From Paulinella micropora (taxonomy: Eukaryota > Cercozoa > Imbricatea > Euglyphida), in NCBI GenBank assembly GCA_009731375.1, contig BJOX01000273.1, positions 481,069 to 519,382 of the forward strand: DNA of 38,314 bases, given 5' to 3'. Below are positions 22,692 through 29,522 of this stretch, one piece after another. Position numbers and translations under genes: made by a program. How positions within the stretch are numbered: the first letter of the stretch is position 1; each line of letters starts with the position of its first letter. Below the pieces are notes generated by a model. The model was not told the DNA's origin. It saw only the letters and a program-made list of their open reading frames with translations, and did no database searches.

Positions 22692-25600
22692 CAGTCTCTC
22701 AAGTTCCCTTGCAAGAACACCACGTACACGCGACAAGGAGAGAAAGATTATGACAACGACAGGGTCTACGACAAGGTGCTAACCCTAACCCTAACCTGAC
22801 CCTAGTTTCAATTGACGTACCATACACCGTGAAGATGCATACGTGCGCGATGTATGCATATATGCGTGCATTTTAAAATTTCTCCACGCCCCCACTCCCC
22901 CCCCCCCCCCCCCCCCCCCCCCNNNNNNNNNNCTGTACTCTTCTTATGTTCCATCTTGCTTGCGCCCTCCTTCGTCCTTTCCTTCTACTCTCATGCTTTA
23001 GCTTTGTCTTTCGGCTCAATTTTTCTATCCAACTTAAGTATTTATTTGTTTTTGATTTATCACATAAAAGCATTCACTGCCAATTACCTAGGTAATTACC
23101 CTTGATGTGGTTAGCTTCCCGGGAAATTGCCTAAGGTCCGATCGGCCCCGGGCAATTTCCCCGGGAAGCTAACCACATTAAGACTAATTACCAGGGTAAT
23201 TGGCGGTGGATGCTTTTATGTGTATCAATTGTCCTGTTGCAGGAGATTCAGGAGGCATACTACAACGGACAGCCACTCAGTGCGAAGGCATCGGAAAGGG
23301 CGCATAAACAGGTCAGCACTAAAGATCAGTTATGACAGCGAGAGCTGGCTGCACATAGCTCATGGTCGAACAGGAATCTTGTCAACTTGGCCATTCACAC
23401 GTCACCACCAGTTTTTTCTTCTTCTTCTTCTTCTTCTTCTTCTTCTTCTTCTTCTTCTTCTTCTTCTTCTTCTTTTTCTTTTTCTTTTTCTTCTTTTTCT
23501 TCTTCTTTTTCTTCTTTTTCTTCTTCTTTTTCTTCTTTTTCTTCTTCTTTTTCTTCTTTTTCTTCTTTTTCTTCTTCTTCTTCTTCTTCTTCTTCTTCTT
23601 CTTCTTCTTCTTCTTCTTCTTCTTCTTCTTCTTCTTCTTCTTCTTCTTCTTCTTCTTTCTTCTTTCTTCTTCTTCTTCTTTCTTCTTTCTTCTTTTTCTT
23701 CTTTTTCGTTTTCTTTTTCTTCTTTTTTCTTCTTTTTTCTTCTTTTTCTTTCTTTTTCTTTTTCTTCTCCTCCTCCTCCTCCTTCTTCTTCTTCTTCTTC
23801 TTCTCCTTCTTCTTCTTATCCTTATTATCCTTCTTGTTGTTGTTCTTCTTCTTCTTCTTCTTCTTCTTCTTCTTCTTCTTCTTCTTCTTCTTCTTCTTCT
23901 TCTTCTTCTTCTTCTTCTTCTTCTTCTTCCCCCCCTCCCCCCCTCTCTCTCTCTCTCTCTCTCTTTTGTTGTTGTTGTTGTTGTTATCATTGTTGTTTTT
24001 CTTTTTTCTTCGGGGGGGGGGGGGGGGGGGGGGNNNNNNNNNNNNNNNNNNNNNNNNNNNNNNNNNNNNNNNNNNNNNNNNNNNNNNNNNNNNNNNNNNN
24101 NNNNNNNNNNNNNNNNNNNNNNNNNNNNNNNNNNNNNNNNNNNNNNNNNNNNNNNNNNNNNNNNNNNNNNNNNNNNNNNNNNNNNNNNNNNNNNNNNNNN
24201 NNNNNNNNNNNNNNNNNNNNNNNNNNNNNNNNNNNNNNNNNNNNNNNNNNNNNNNNNNNNNNNNNNNNNNNNNNNNNNNNNNNNNNNNNNNNNNNNNNNN
24301 NNNNNNNNNNNNNNNNNNNNNNNNNNNNNNNNNNNNNNNNNNNNNNNNNNNNNNNNNNNNNNNNNNNNNNNNNNNNNNNNNNNNNNNNNNNNNNNNNNNN
24401 NNNNNNNNNNNNNNNNNNNNNNNNNNNNNNNNNNNNNNNNNNNNNNTATTTATCTCTCTCTCTCTCTCACTCACACACACACACACACAATGTCAGCAGG
24501 ATCAATCTCTGGATTTGAGCTCACAGGATAGCAAAGGGCTACTGAAGAAGGTACATTCATACATGCAGACACGCAGACAGACGTACATACATACATGCAT
24601 ACATACTTGCAGGATGGGACTTGTGACATGCATTATAAAGTGAAGCGCGTTCAGGACAGTGATTATTTCCGCTATGCGTATCACATAAAAGCATTCACCG
24701 CCAATTACCTAGGTAATTACCCTTGATGTGGTTGGCTTCCCGGGGAAATTCCCTGAATTTTGGAATTTCCCCGGGAAGCCAACCATATCAAGGGTAATTA
24801 CCTAGGTAATTGGCGGTGAATGCTTTTATGCGTATGTATTTTATGTATGTACGTTCTATCTCCTATCTACGTATGCGCGCCCAGGACAGTGATTATTTCC
24901 GCTATGCGTATGTATTTTATGTATGTACGTTCTATCTTGTATCTACGTATGCATGTACGTACGTTTATATCCTATGCATATTTGTGTATCTGTACGTTTT
25001 ATCCCTATCTATCTATGTATATTTATCCGCTGTATATCTATGCATGTTTTGCCTCTTAGGTATGTACGCATGTTTATGCTTAGACCACTCAAGAACATAC
25101 ATACATACATACATACATACAACATACATACATACATATAGACAGACAGACATACTTACGTACATACGCACATACATAGATGCACACACATACATACAGG
25201 ATGGGACTCCTGACATGCGTTACAAGGCGAACCGCGTTCTTGAATCCTCCGATTCCACTCCAAGCCGTCCTTTGAAGAAGGATGGCACCCCAGACATGCG
25301 CTACAGTGCAAACAAATCACCCAACTCTTCTTCCTCCTCCTCCTCCTACTCCTCCCCCTCTACTCCTTCCTGGGCTCCGAATGGTCCCTTGAAGGCAGAT
25401 GGCACTCCAGACATGCGCTACAGTGCCAACAGGCCTTCCTCCTACTCCTCTCCCTCCTACACCGACACCTACTCCTCTCCCTCCTACACCTCCACCTCCT
25501 ACTCCTCCCCCTCTACTTCTTCCTGGGCTCCGAGTGGTCCCTTGAAGGCGGATGGCACTCCAGACATGCGCTACAGTGCCAATAGATCTCCCTCCTACTC

Positions 25601-25778
25601 CTCTCCCTCGTACACCGACACCTCCTACTCCTCTCCCTCCTCCTATTCCTCCTACTCCTCACCCTCTTATTCTTCCTCAGACTCCTACTCCTCCTCCTCC
25701 GATTCTTCCTGGGCTCCCAGTGGTCCTTTGAAGGCGGATGGAACCCCAGACATGCGCTACAGTGCCAACAGGCGCTAG
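15780..25778 (+). CDS. multi-exon gene: UIM-like N-terminus, DGTPDMRY repeats
   Basis: I joined short open segments that each have AG before and GT after, with compatible phases. Exons: 15780-15845, 16888-16986, 17639-17740, 18919-19253, 19307-19386, 19783-19822, 20101-20150, 20503-20550, 21210-21254, 22535-22591, 22695-22775, 23243-23311, 24500-24550, 24613-24677, 25084-25096 (weak), 25200-25778. The product would be near 590 residues. The N-terminus resembles ubiquitin-interacting motifs (EEQDLFFALAVSQ; LARQVAEDQALAESLQEQE). The middle has diverged DGxxDxR modules, and the last exon has four full DGTPDMRYSAN repeats plus one DGTPDMRYKAN. A ubiquitin-binding role is inferred; the repeat's function is unknown to me. 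One frameshift (exon 4) and one missing donor (25097) remain. Confidence 0.6.
16305..16543. repeat. (CT)n with assembly gap
   Basis: Long CT run in the first intron, broken by 125 N (16413-16537). Matching CT runs lie at 16817-16838, 17537-17580 and 18847-18862, each just before an exon of the duplicated family. Confidence 0.95.
16888..16986 (+). CDS. exon 2, ubiquitin-binding-like helix copy 1
   Basis: 33 codons, phase 0 at both ends (GTAG before, AAG/GTATGC after). Reads KLALQIASDQAKRLQEQE. Homologous to exons 3 and 4; it lacks two codons (Leu-Ala region) present in the others. Confidence 0.65.
17639..17740 (+). CDS. exon 3, ubiquitin-binding-like helix copy 2
   Basis: 34 codons, phase 0 at both ends; KLALPIALDEALAKRRQEQE. 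The downstream intron repeats that of exon 2 and carries a 16 bp unit (AAAGCCCGTCAGAGAG) three times in tandem at about 17849-17896. Confidence 0.65.
18070..18405. repeat. TATC, TATG and TTTA microsatellites
   Basis: Intronic: TATC blocks at 18070-18090 and 18147-18188, then GTAT/TTTA repeats from about 18221 to 18400. Confidence 0.93.
18454..18666. mobile_element. palindromic transposon family B, copy 1
   Basis: 213 bp, ends GAGAAGTTCC...GGAACTTCTC, with imperfect complementary arms along its length. No ORF. It is flanked by AT on both sides (18452-18453, 18667-18668). The paralogous sites at about 16098 and 17370 lack it (ACAACATGCTATTTC versus ACAT-element-ATGCTATTTC), which fixes the insertion borders. 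MITE-like. Confidence 0.85.
18919..19253 (+). CDS. exon 4, two helix copies and linker, frameshifted
   Basis: Frame 1 reads KLARQVAEDQALAESLQEQE and then HQIAEDQALAERLEEQE, two tandem copies of the helix. Near the C run at about 19052-19055 the plausible frame changes; downstream reads LKQNLSSQSTASLLTSRN then FSADFKFSRKDLQTVG to the donor G/GTATGT. Comparison with exon 3 (CACCGCAGCCTG versus CACCCCGCAGCCTG) points to a 2-base excess in the C run, either a mutation or an assembly error. Confidence 0.6.
19307..19386 (+). CDS. exon 5
   Basis: Enters in phase 1 after exon 4 and leaves in phase 0 (GAA/GTACGT). Reads AQRKKGGTSEDFDRRSAKSI and GLTFNE. The GGTSEDFDRRSAK part resembles the DGTPDMRYKAN module. 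Two decayed copies follow in the intron. Confidence 0.6.
19423..19462 (+). pseudogene. decayed copy of exon 5 (a)
   Basis: DLRSAKRIGLDLQ matches exon 5 (DRRSAKSIGLTFN), but the 3' splice site AG is missing and no donor follows directly. Confidence 0.65.
19540..19627. repeat. (TATC)n
   Basis: Near-perfect tetranucleotide array between two relic exons. Confidence 0.97.
19628..19665 (+). pseudogene. decayed copy of exon 5 (b)
   Basis: Matches exon 5 (GGCGCTGAGCCAAGAGAATC...TTCAACAAT) and still has a GTATGT donor, but an in-frame TGA replaces TCA and the acceptor is replaced by TATC repeats. Confidence 0.7.
19783..19822 (+). CDS. exon 6, DGxxDxR module
   Basis: TTTGCAG before; reads DGTVDRRCKAVRS, a variant of DGTPDMRYKANR. 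The donor AGCG/GTGAAA leaves phase 1, matching exon 7. A family A transposon begins 17 bases into the intron. Confidence 0.55.
19839..19989. mobile_element. palindromic transposon family A, copy 1
   Basis: 151 bp nearly complete hairpin: CACATAAAAGCATTCAC at the left and its complement at the right end, with CCTAGGTAATTACC and CCCGGGGAAATTCC blocks in the arms. Flanked by AAT (19836-19838 and 19990-19992), a 3 bp duplication. Confidence 0.9.
20101..20150 (+). CDS. exon 7, DGxxDxR module
   Basis: Acceptor CACTTAG, entry in phase 1; reads EVLVTQDGAVDKRSTA. The donor GCG/GTCAAA is not a strong consensus. Phase 0 exit fits exon 8. Confidence 0.5.
20503..20550 (+). CDS. exon 8
   Basis: CGTAG before, GAG/GTATGT after, phase 0 at both ends; reads VKNGTLVYEKHASHIE. 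Confidence 0.55.
20611..20642 (+). pseudogene. decayed copy of exon 9 (a)
   Basis: ACGCTGTGCTGCAAGCCATG matches exon 9 (AACGCCGTGCTGCAGGCTATG). The acceptor TTAG is kept, but the exon start and end differ. Confidence 0.6.
20740..20770 (+). pseudogene. decayed copy of exon 9 (b)
   Basis: TATAG before, reads SHRSAHAVLQ, shortened at the 3' end where CAAG/GTGCTT might act as a donor. Of the relics, this one could still splice. Confidence 0.6.
20837..20871 (+). pseudogene. decayed copy of exon 9 (c)
   Basis: TCCTATCGGAGCATTGACGC matches the exon 9 start, but the acceptor AG is lost (GTATCC) and a TAA ends the frame. Confidence 0.6.
20973..21010 (+). pseudogene. decayed copy of exon 9 (d)
   Basis: GTAG acceptor kept, but the second codon is TAG. 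The 3' part (GCCGTGCGGCAAGCCATT) still matches exon 9. Confidence 0.65.
21210..21254 (+). CDS. exon 9
   Basis: CATGTAG before, AAG/GTGGGT after, phase 0; reads SYESTNAVLQAMGTK. It is the only fully open one of five related copies between 20611 and 21254. A TTC/CTT-rich tract (21092-21200) precedes the acceptor. Confidence 0.6.
21274..21486. mobile_element. palindromic transposon family B, copy 2
   Basis: 213 bp, over 90% identical to 18454-18666 by eye, with the same ends. Flanked by TT (or TTGTT) on both sides. Confidence 0.88.
21545..21775. repeat. GTT and CATA microsatellites
   Basis: GTT/GTC repeats (about 21556-21640), then CATA/CGTA tetranucleotides (about 21651-21770), intronic. Confidence 0.93.
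22275..22485. mobile_element. palindromic transposon family B, copy 3 (diverged)
   Basis: Starts GAGAAGATCCTAGTTCTTA and ends near TAAGAACTAGGATCTT. It shares TGACTTCAAGYGCTTCGATCTCAG and GAAGTCATTGCTCATTG with copies 1 and 2. The terminal bases at the right end are altered, so the exact end is uncertain. Confidence 0.78.
22535..22591 (+). CDS. exon 10
   Basis: GCTTAG before, TTG/GTATGT after, phase 0; reads LTKEQVEKLAGHINDPDNL, a likely amphipathic helix. Confidence 0.65.
22695..22775 (+). CDS. exon 11
   Basis: ATGCAG before, AAG/GTGCTA after, phase 0; reads SLKFPCKNTTYTRQGEKDYD and NDRVYDK. Confidence 0.65.
22779..22804. repeat. short interstitial telomere-like repeat
   Basis: CTAACCCTAACCCTAACCTGACCCTA: three to four CCCTAA-type units right after the exon 11 donor. 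Confidence 0.7.
22895..22932. other. poly-C run and 10 bp gap
   Basis: C run followed by 10 N (22923-22932), intronic. Confidence 0.9.
23061..23222. mobile_element. palindromic transposon family A, copy 2
   Basis: 162 bp; same ends and arms as copy 1, with a different, longer centre (GGTCCGATCGGCCCC). Flanked by TAT (23058-23060 and 23223-23225). Confidence 0.9.
23243..23311 (+). CDS. exon 12
   Basis: GTTGCAG before, CAG/GTCAGC after, phase 0; reads EIQEAYYNGQPLSAKASERA. It starts 20 bases after a family A transposon, which thus sits beside the branch/acceptor region. Confidence 0.65.
23411..24033. repeat. TTC/CTT polypyrimidine tract and poly-G
   Basis: About 580 bp almost purely pyrimidine on the + strand (TTC units with TTTTTC variants, CT at about 23945-23964), GTT units, then a G run into a gap. 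It is intronic. Long poly-Phe/Ser/Leu or poly-Lys/Arg/Glu ORFs here are repeat translations. Confidence 0.95.
24034..24446. other. assembly gap (413 N)
   Basis: Unresolved sequence in the intron between exons 12 and 13. An exon could be hidden here. Confidence 0.95.
24500..24550 (+). CDS. exon 13
   Basis: CAGCAG before, AAG/GTACAT after, phase 0; reads DQSLDLSSQDSKGLLKK. Confidence 0.65.
24613..24677 (+). CDS. exon 14, DGxxDxR module, donor hit by a transposon
   Basis: TTGCAG before; reads DGTCDMHYKVKRV then QDSDYFRYA. The ancestral donor is seen in the duplicate at 24882 (TATGC/GTATGT). Here a family A element begins at intron position 5, so the donor reads GTATCA. Phase 2 exit. Confidence 0.55.
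24682..24832. mobile_element. palindromic transposon family A, copy 3
   Basis: 151 bp, nearly identical to copy 1 apart from the last bases (ATGCG for ATGTG). TAT duplication at 24679-24681 and 24833-24835. The unoccupied site is present at about 24908-24918. Confidence 0.93.
24882..24907 (+). pseudogene. duplicated 3' part of exon 14
   Basis: CAGGACAGTGATTATTTCCGCTATGC with an intact GTATGT donor, part of a ~76 bp tandem duplication of 24652-24677 plus intron. CCCAG before it could act as an acceptor, so it might replace the damaged exon end. Confidence 0.55.
25084..25096 (+). CDS. possible 13-base micro-exon
   Basis: GCTTAG before; with the phase 2 exit of exon 14 it reads (A)PLKN, matching the PLKA/PLKK that precedes each DGTPDMRY repeat. 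No GT follows (AAC/ATACAT), so splicing is doubtful, or the donor was lost in the CATA repeat. Confidence 0.3.
25200..25778 (+). CDS. last exon, five DGTPDMRY repeats
   Basis: ACATACAG before; 192 codons to TAG. Five DGTPDMRY(K/S)AN(R/K) units: the first is DGTPDMRYKANR, the rest DGTPDMRYSAN. The last three are preceded by SWAPxGPLKA, and the second by RPLKK. Linkers are Ser/Tyr/Pro-rich (SYSSPSYTDT type) and grow by codon repetition. The strong conservation of the DG units against variable linkers suggests selection on the units. I do not recognise an established domain name. Confidence 0.8.
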   Translation, partial: DGTPDMRYKANRVLESSDSTPSRPLKKDGTPDMRYSANKSPNSSSSSSSYSSPSTPSWAPNGPLKADGTPDMRYSANRPSSYSSPSYTDTYSSPSYTSTSYSSPSTSSWAPSGPLKADGTPDMRYSANRSPSYSSPSYTDTSYSSPSSYSSYSSPSYSSSDSYSSSSDSSWAPSGPLKADGTPDMRYSANRR

Positions 25779-25965
25779 ACTGTCCTTGTGCGGCAAGTAT
25801 ATGCTGAAACAAAAGTTGTATTATACACGCATAAAAATATATCATCCTGCAATCATCTATGATGTGATCATGGCGCGTTCGTGTTTTATACATGTGGCAT
25901 GGTATTGGAATCGTCGGAATCAGCTCTATATTCGGCATTGCTGAACGCACTGTCATGATGGATAT

Positions 25966-25971
25966 AATAAA
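25966..25971 (+). terminator. poly(A) signal AATAAA
   Basis: Canonical hexamer 187 bases after the stop codon in AT-rich DNA. Confidence 0.5.
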
Positions 25972-25973
25972 CT

Positions 25974-26150
25974 GAATTGTCAGCAATTCTGATCCACATA
26001 TCATGAATTGACAGCAATTCTGACCTATAATCTTCAGTCAATTTTCAGCAATTCCGATCCACATATCATGAATTGACAGCAATTCTGACTTATTAATATC
26101 AGTAATCTTCACTCACTGAGCAAAATTTCAGTAATTCTGATTCATATTAA

Positions 26151-26184
<34 letters not shown>

Positions 26185-26570
26185 ATATTCATCGATGGAT
26201 ATGCAGCGCTGATAGACCAAACATATCTATCGATCTATTGATTGATCGATCCATCTTATGTCATGAATTGACAGCAATTCTGATGTGTATTTAGATGATA
26301 ATAGTATTTAAAACATATTAATATGTCATGAATTGTCAGCAATTCTGGTTCATATGTCTCTAATTTTCAGCAATTCTGTTATACTAATTAAAACATTTTC
26401 AACAATTCTGGTCTACTGATCATAATTTTCAGCAATTCTGATGATGGATAATAATCCCTTTTAAAAGTTTATATATCAAGTTGGCATTTCAGATTCAGAA
26501 TTTGAAGACTAAGTTTAGAAATTTTGATATATATATACCGTCCGTCATGAATAGATAGCAATTCTGATAA
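25974..26570. repeat. eleven copies of a small AATTG/CAATT hairpin word
   Basis: The consensus TCATGAATTGNCAGCAATTCTGA recurs at about 25974, 26001, 26037, 26067, 26124, 26262, 26325, 26357, 26393, 26419 and 26546. AATTG and CAATT can pair around a 4-base loop. Spacing is irregular; a TATC run (26155-26184) interrupts the series. Confidence 0.8.
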
Positions 26571-26671
26571 GGTGGCCCGTGGCCGCCAAGCCCGGACGAA
26601 GATACTCTAAATCACAGTTTCCAACTAACAGTTGAACTGCAAAAAGTCCGAGTCGCGGTGGCACTGTCGCA

Positions 26672-29469
26672 TTAGTTATTGTAACTTGATAATTTTTTTC
26701 CAGAAGTGCTCTGGGACACCATCTGCCCTGCAGAAGTCAGGCTCAAAACGGCGGTCTGGGCCAGCGTGGATGCTAACTTGTTGAAAAACGAGCTGGCCGC
26801 CCCGGTGGCAAGCTGGCCAGTCGAGTCGAGCGTTACCAGCGACGTCGAGCCAGCCTCCCCGGGCAGGCTAGCAGGCACTCTGACAGAAAAGGCTGCTAGC
26901 TGCACTCCGCTGGACAAGGAGACGAAGGACGTGTTGGACGGCAGCGCAGTGTGCAGACTCAGCGCAACCGTCCCGATGCTCGCAACCGTAGAGGTGCCGA
27001 TCGTCAGCGGCGACGTATGTGTGTGTGAGTCCATACATGCCTTCAAACTTATTGGTGGCGTCAGTACTGGCTAACGGCGCCGAGATGTTCTTGACCGAGA
27101 AGTACGACGTGTAGTCGAAACCAAAGTGGTTAATTGCACACAACCTGGAACTTCCTCCTCCCTTCATGGAAGCAATCACGATGGCCACGTACCGGGCGGC
27201 CCTGGCGTTGTCGATCGGAGTGACAGTGATGGAACTGCCCGGCATCGATAAAAATATACGAGCCAGTGTGCCACAGCGTCCAGGTAGTGCAGTCTAACGA
27301 CGTGCCCACTTGCCATGTCTTCGGCGATTTATTCAGACCACTGGACTGAGCTTGCAGGTAGTACTGTTGCAGGACTGCTTCAAGGCCAAAATCTAGCTGG
27401 AGCCACTCTCCAGGGTACGCTACACCCGAAAGCGTCTTGCTGGAACCGGAGGTGTAGGCGGGCGCCGCTCGTGGCATTATAGGAACTAGTGTTGCTTTGC
27501 CAGGAAAAATTCGAGCCAGTATTGAAGCAGTCGTACGCATTGCCGTTCCCGGAAGTGGGCGCACTCGCGACCAGGACGTTCCAGCTGTTGCTCGTCATGC
27601 TATCGGGCTTCTTAATGCACGAAGTGGCTACAAGGCTCAGACCATGAGAGATAGTCTGGTCCCCGTGCAGCAGCGCGCCGTCGGAGCCCAGCGACACCAA
27701 GCTGGTGCTGCTTGGCAGGGCGGTCGGTAGCTTGAGCGCAGAAGTGCCAGACGCTGGAACGGAAAGCGTACTGTTGCCGCCAGCCCCTGTCAGCGTGAGC
27801 GTCGACGAGTTCACTAGGTTAGCCGGCGAGGTCCCGTGCGGGTTGTTGATAGCACCTGTATGTGCCGTAAGCGATGCAGAGGTCGCGGCGGGACCTCCTA
27901 CAATGTTGCTCACGGAGGTTCCGTGTGGGTTGTTGGTAGCGCCTGTATGAGCGGTGAGCGACGCAGAGGTAGCAGCAGGCCCTCCTGCAATGTTGCTCAC
28001 AGATGTCCCGTGTGGGTTGTTGGTATCCCGTGTGTGCCGTGAGCGACGCAGAGGTCGCAGCGGGACCTCTTACAATATTGCTCACTGAGATTCCGTGCGG
28101 GTTGGTGGTAGAGCCTGTATGAGCGGTGAGTGACGCAGATGTCGCGGCGGGCCCTCCTACAATGTTGCTCACAGAGGTCCCGTGTGGGTTGTTGGTAGCG
28201 CCTGTATGAGCGGTGAGTGACGCAGAGGTCGCGGCGGGCCCTCCTACAATGTTGCTCACAGAGGTCCCGTGTGGGTTGTTGGTAGCGCCCGTATGCGCCG
28301 TGAGTGACACAGAGGTCGCGGCGGGACCTTCGACAATTTTGCTCACGGAGGTCCCGTGCGGGTTGTTGGTAGCAGTCAAATAGCTGCTTAGGCCTAGCAC
28401 GCCGTCTGGATCGACCGTCACCAGCTGCGCGGTCGAGGCGGGCAGAGGGTCCGGCAGCCTTGCGAGAGTGTCCGGGATCGTTGTGACTGTAAAGTCAGTG
28501 TCCATGAGCACCCATTACCGCTAGGAGCCAAAGATGGCTGCTTGAGCGTCCTGTCCTTGACCGCAAAGATCGAGCCGTCTGGATCCATGGTCACGACACA
28601 GTCGTTTTGAGTAGGCATCACCGACGGGAACTTCACCGCTCCTGCCACCTGGTGGTCGATGTACGCCTTGGGCGCCAGCTGGGAGGCCTTGGTAGGAGAT
28701 AACTGGTGTTCTCGATGCAGCCGGCATTGTACAGCTGGTAGTCGAAGGCCAGGCTCCGCATGTACCAAACTCCCGCCCCGTTGTTTTTGGTGCAGATTAC
28801 GTGCAAGTACCTGGCGTAATCGGCTGCGGTTGCAGGCGTGAACGTGCGCAGGCTGTCGCCTACAAAGGTCTGGGCCGTCTGGCTGTCCCAAGTGAACCAC
28901 CTGCTGCCGTCCGCGCTATAAGCGACTATCCAGTCTCTGGGCGCAGTGATGGCGTCCGCGGACGTGACGTGGTAAGCAGTGACTTTGGCGTGCTTGCCCA
29001 GATCGAGCTGGAGCCATGCTCCTACCACCGTGAGATTATCAACTACAGTCTTGATCATACCAATGTAGTTGTTGCCGCTGTAGCTGTCGGGAGCAGTTGT
29101 GCCCCACAAGGTCGAGAAGTCACTGTCAAAAGCTAGGTAGGCTTGGGCGGAATTGCTAAAGGCCGAGGCCACAAAGGAGCCAGTGTTGTTAGAAGTCATC
29201 CCGGCCGGCTGGTTAACTTTGGCTTCGGTGTCCAGCGTCAGGGTGATCAGGTCGGCTAGGTCGACCAGATGCGGGTTCCCAGACGTCGTCAGTCTATGAG
29301 CGATGTTGAGGGCTACCGCGTCGATCGCGGCCACTCCGCCTGTTGCCCATCTCACGCCCCCGTCACCGTCCGAGACAAGGACGTCGCCGTTTTGTCCGTC
29401 AACCGGCAGCACAAAGTCGTCGGTCGCACCGTCCAAACGACGGCGCTTGTACGACCTGGCCACTTCCAT
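26672..29469 (-). pseudogene. virus-like fibre gene, two discoidin-like domains, broken
   Basis: ATG at 29469; the similarity runs through seven frame pieces to a TAA at 26672, so there are at least six frameshifts (near 28700, 28515, 28035, 27470, 27245, 27025). Order: N-terminus with KRRRLDGATDDFVLP; a first F5/8-type (discoidin) domain (about 29220-28720: YLAFDSDFSTLWG, WLQLDLGKHAKVTAYHV, RDWIVAYSADGSRW, RYLHVIC); seven 29-residue repeats; a second discoidin-like domain (about 27600-27130: GEWLQLDFGLEAVLQQYYLQ, KTWQVGTSLDCTTW, RYVAIVIASMKGGG); a Ser/Thr-rich tail. A short beta-type motif (LPxSTxLVxxDxDG) recurs. This is the architecture of phage-like tail or receptor-binding fibres. Discoidin domains usually bind glycans or lipids. 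The full product would be near 930 residues. Confidence 0.75.
27834..28440 (-). repeat. seven tandem 87 bp units in the fibre gene
   Basis: The word CCGTG(C/T)GGGTTG starts at 27834, 27921, 28008, 28093, 28180, 28267 and 28354, giving spacings of 87, 87, 85, 87, 87, 87. Each unit encodes NNPHGTSVSNIVGGPAATS and SLTAHTGAT. The 85 bp unit holds one of the frameshifts. NPHG-type repeats are typical of bacteriophage tail fibres. Confidence 0.92.
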
Positions 29470-29522
29470 TTTGCCCCTTTGCTGCTTTAAGAGAACAAGA
29501 GAATAAGTTTTTTAAAAATTAT

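Noticed and set aside
22779-22804. Chromosome end
   Set aside because: Only three to four CCCTAA units, with coding exons on both sides; it is interstitial.
23127-24643. ORFs of 360-460 codons with Phe, Ser, Leu or Lys/Arg/Glu runs
   Set aside because: They come from the TTC tract and span 413 N. Only the short exons at 23243 and 24500 have splice-site support.
27834-28440. CRISPR-like regular repeat spacing
   Set aside because: The units are contiguous 87 bp coding repeats without unique spacers, in a eukaryotic context.
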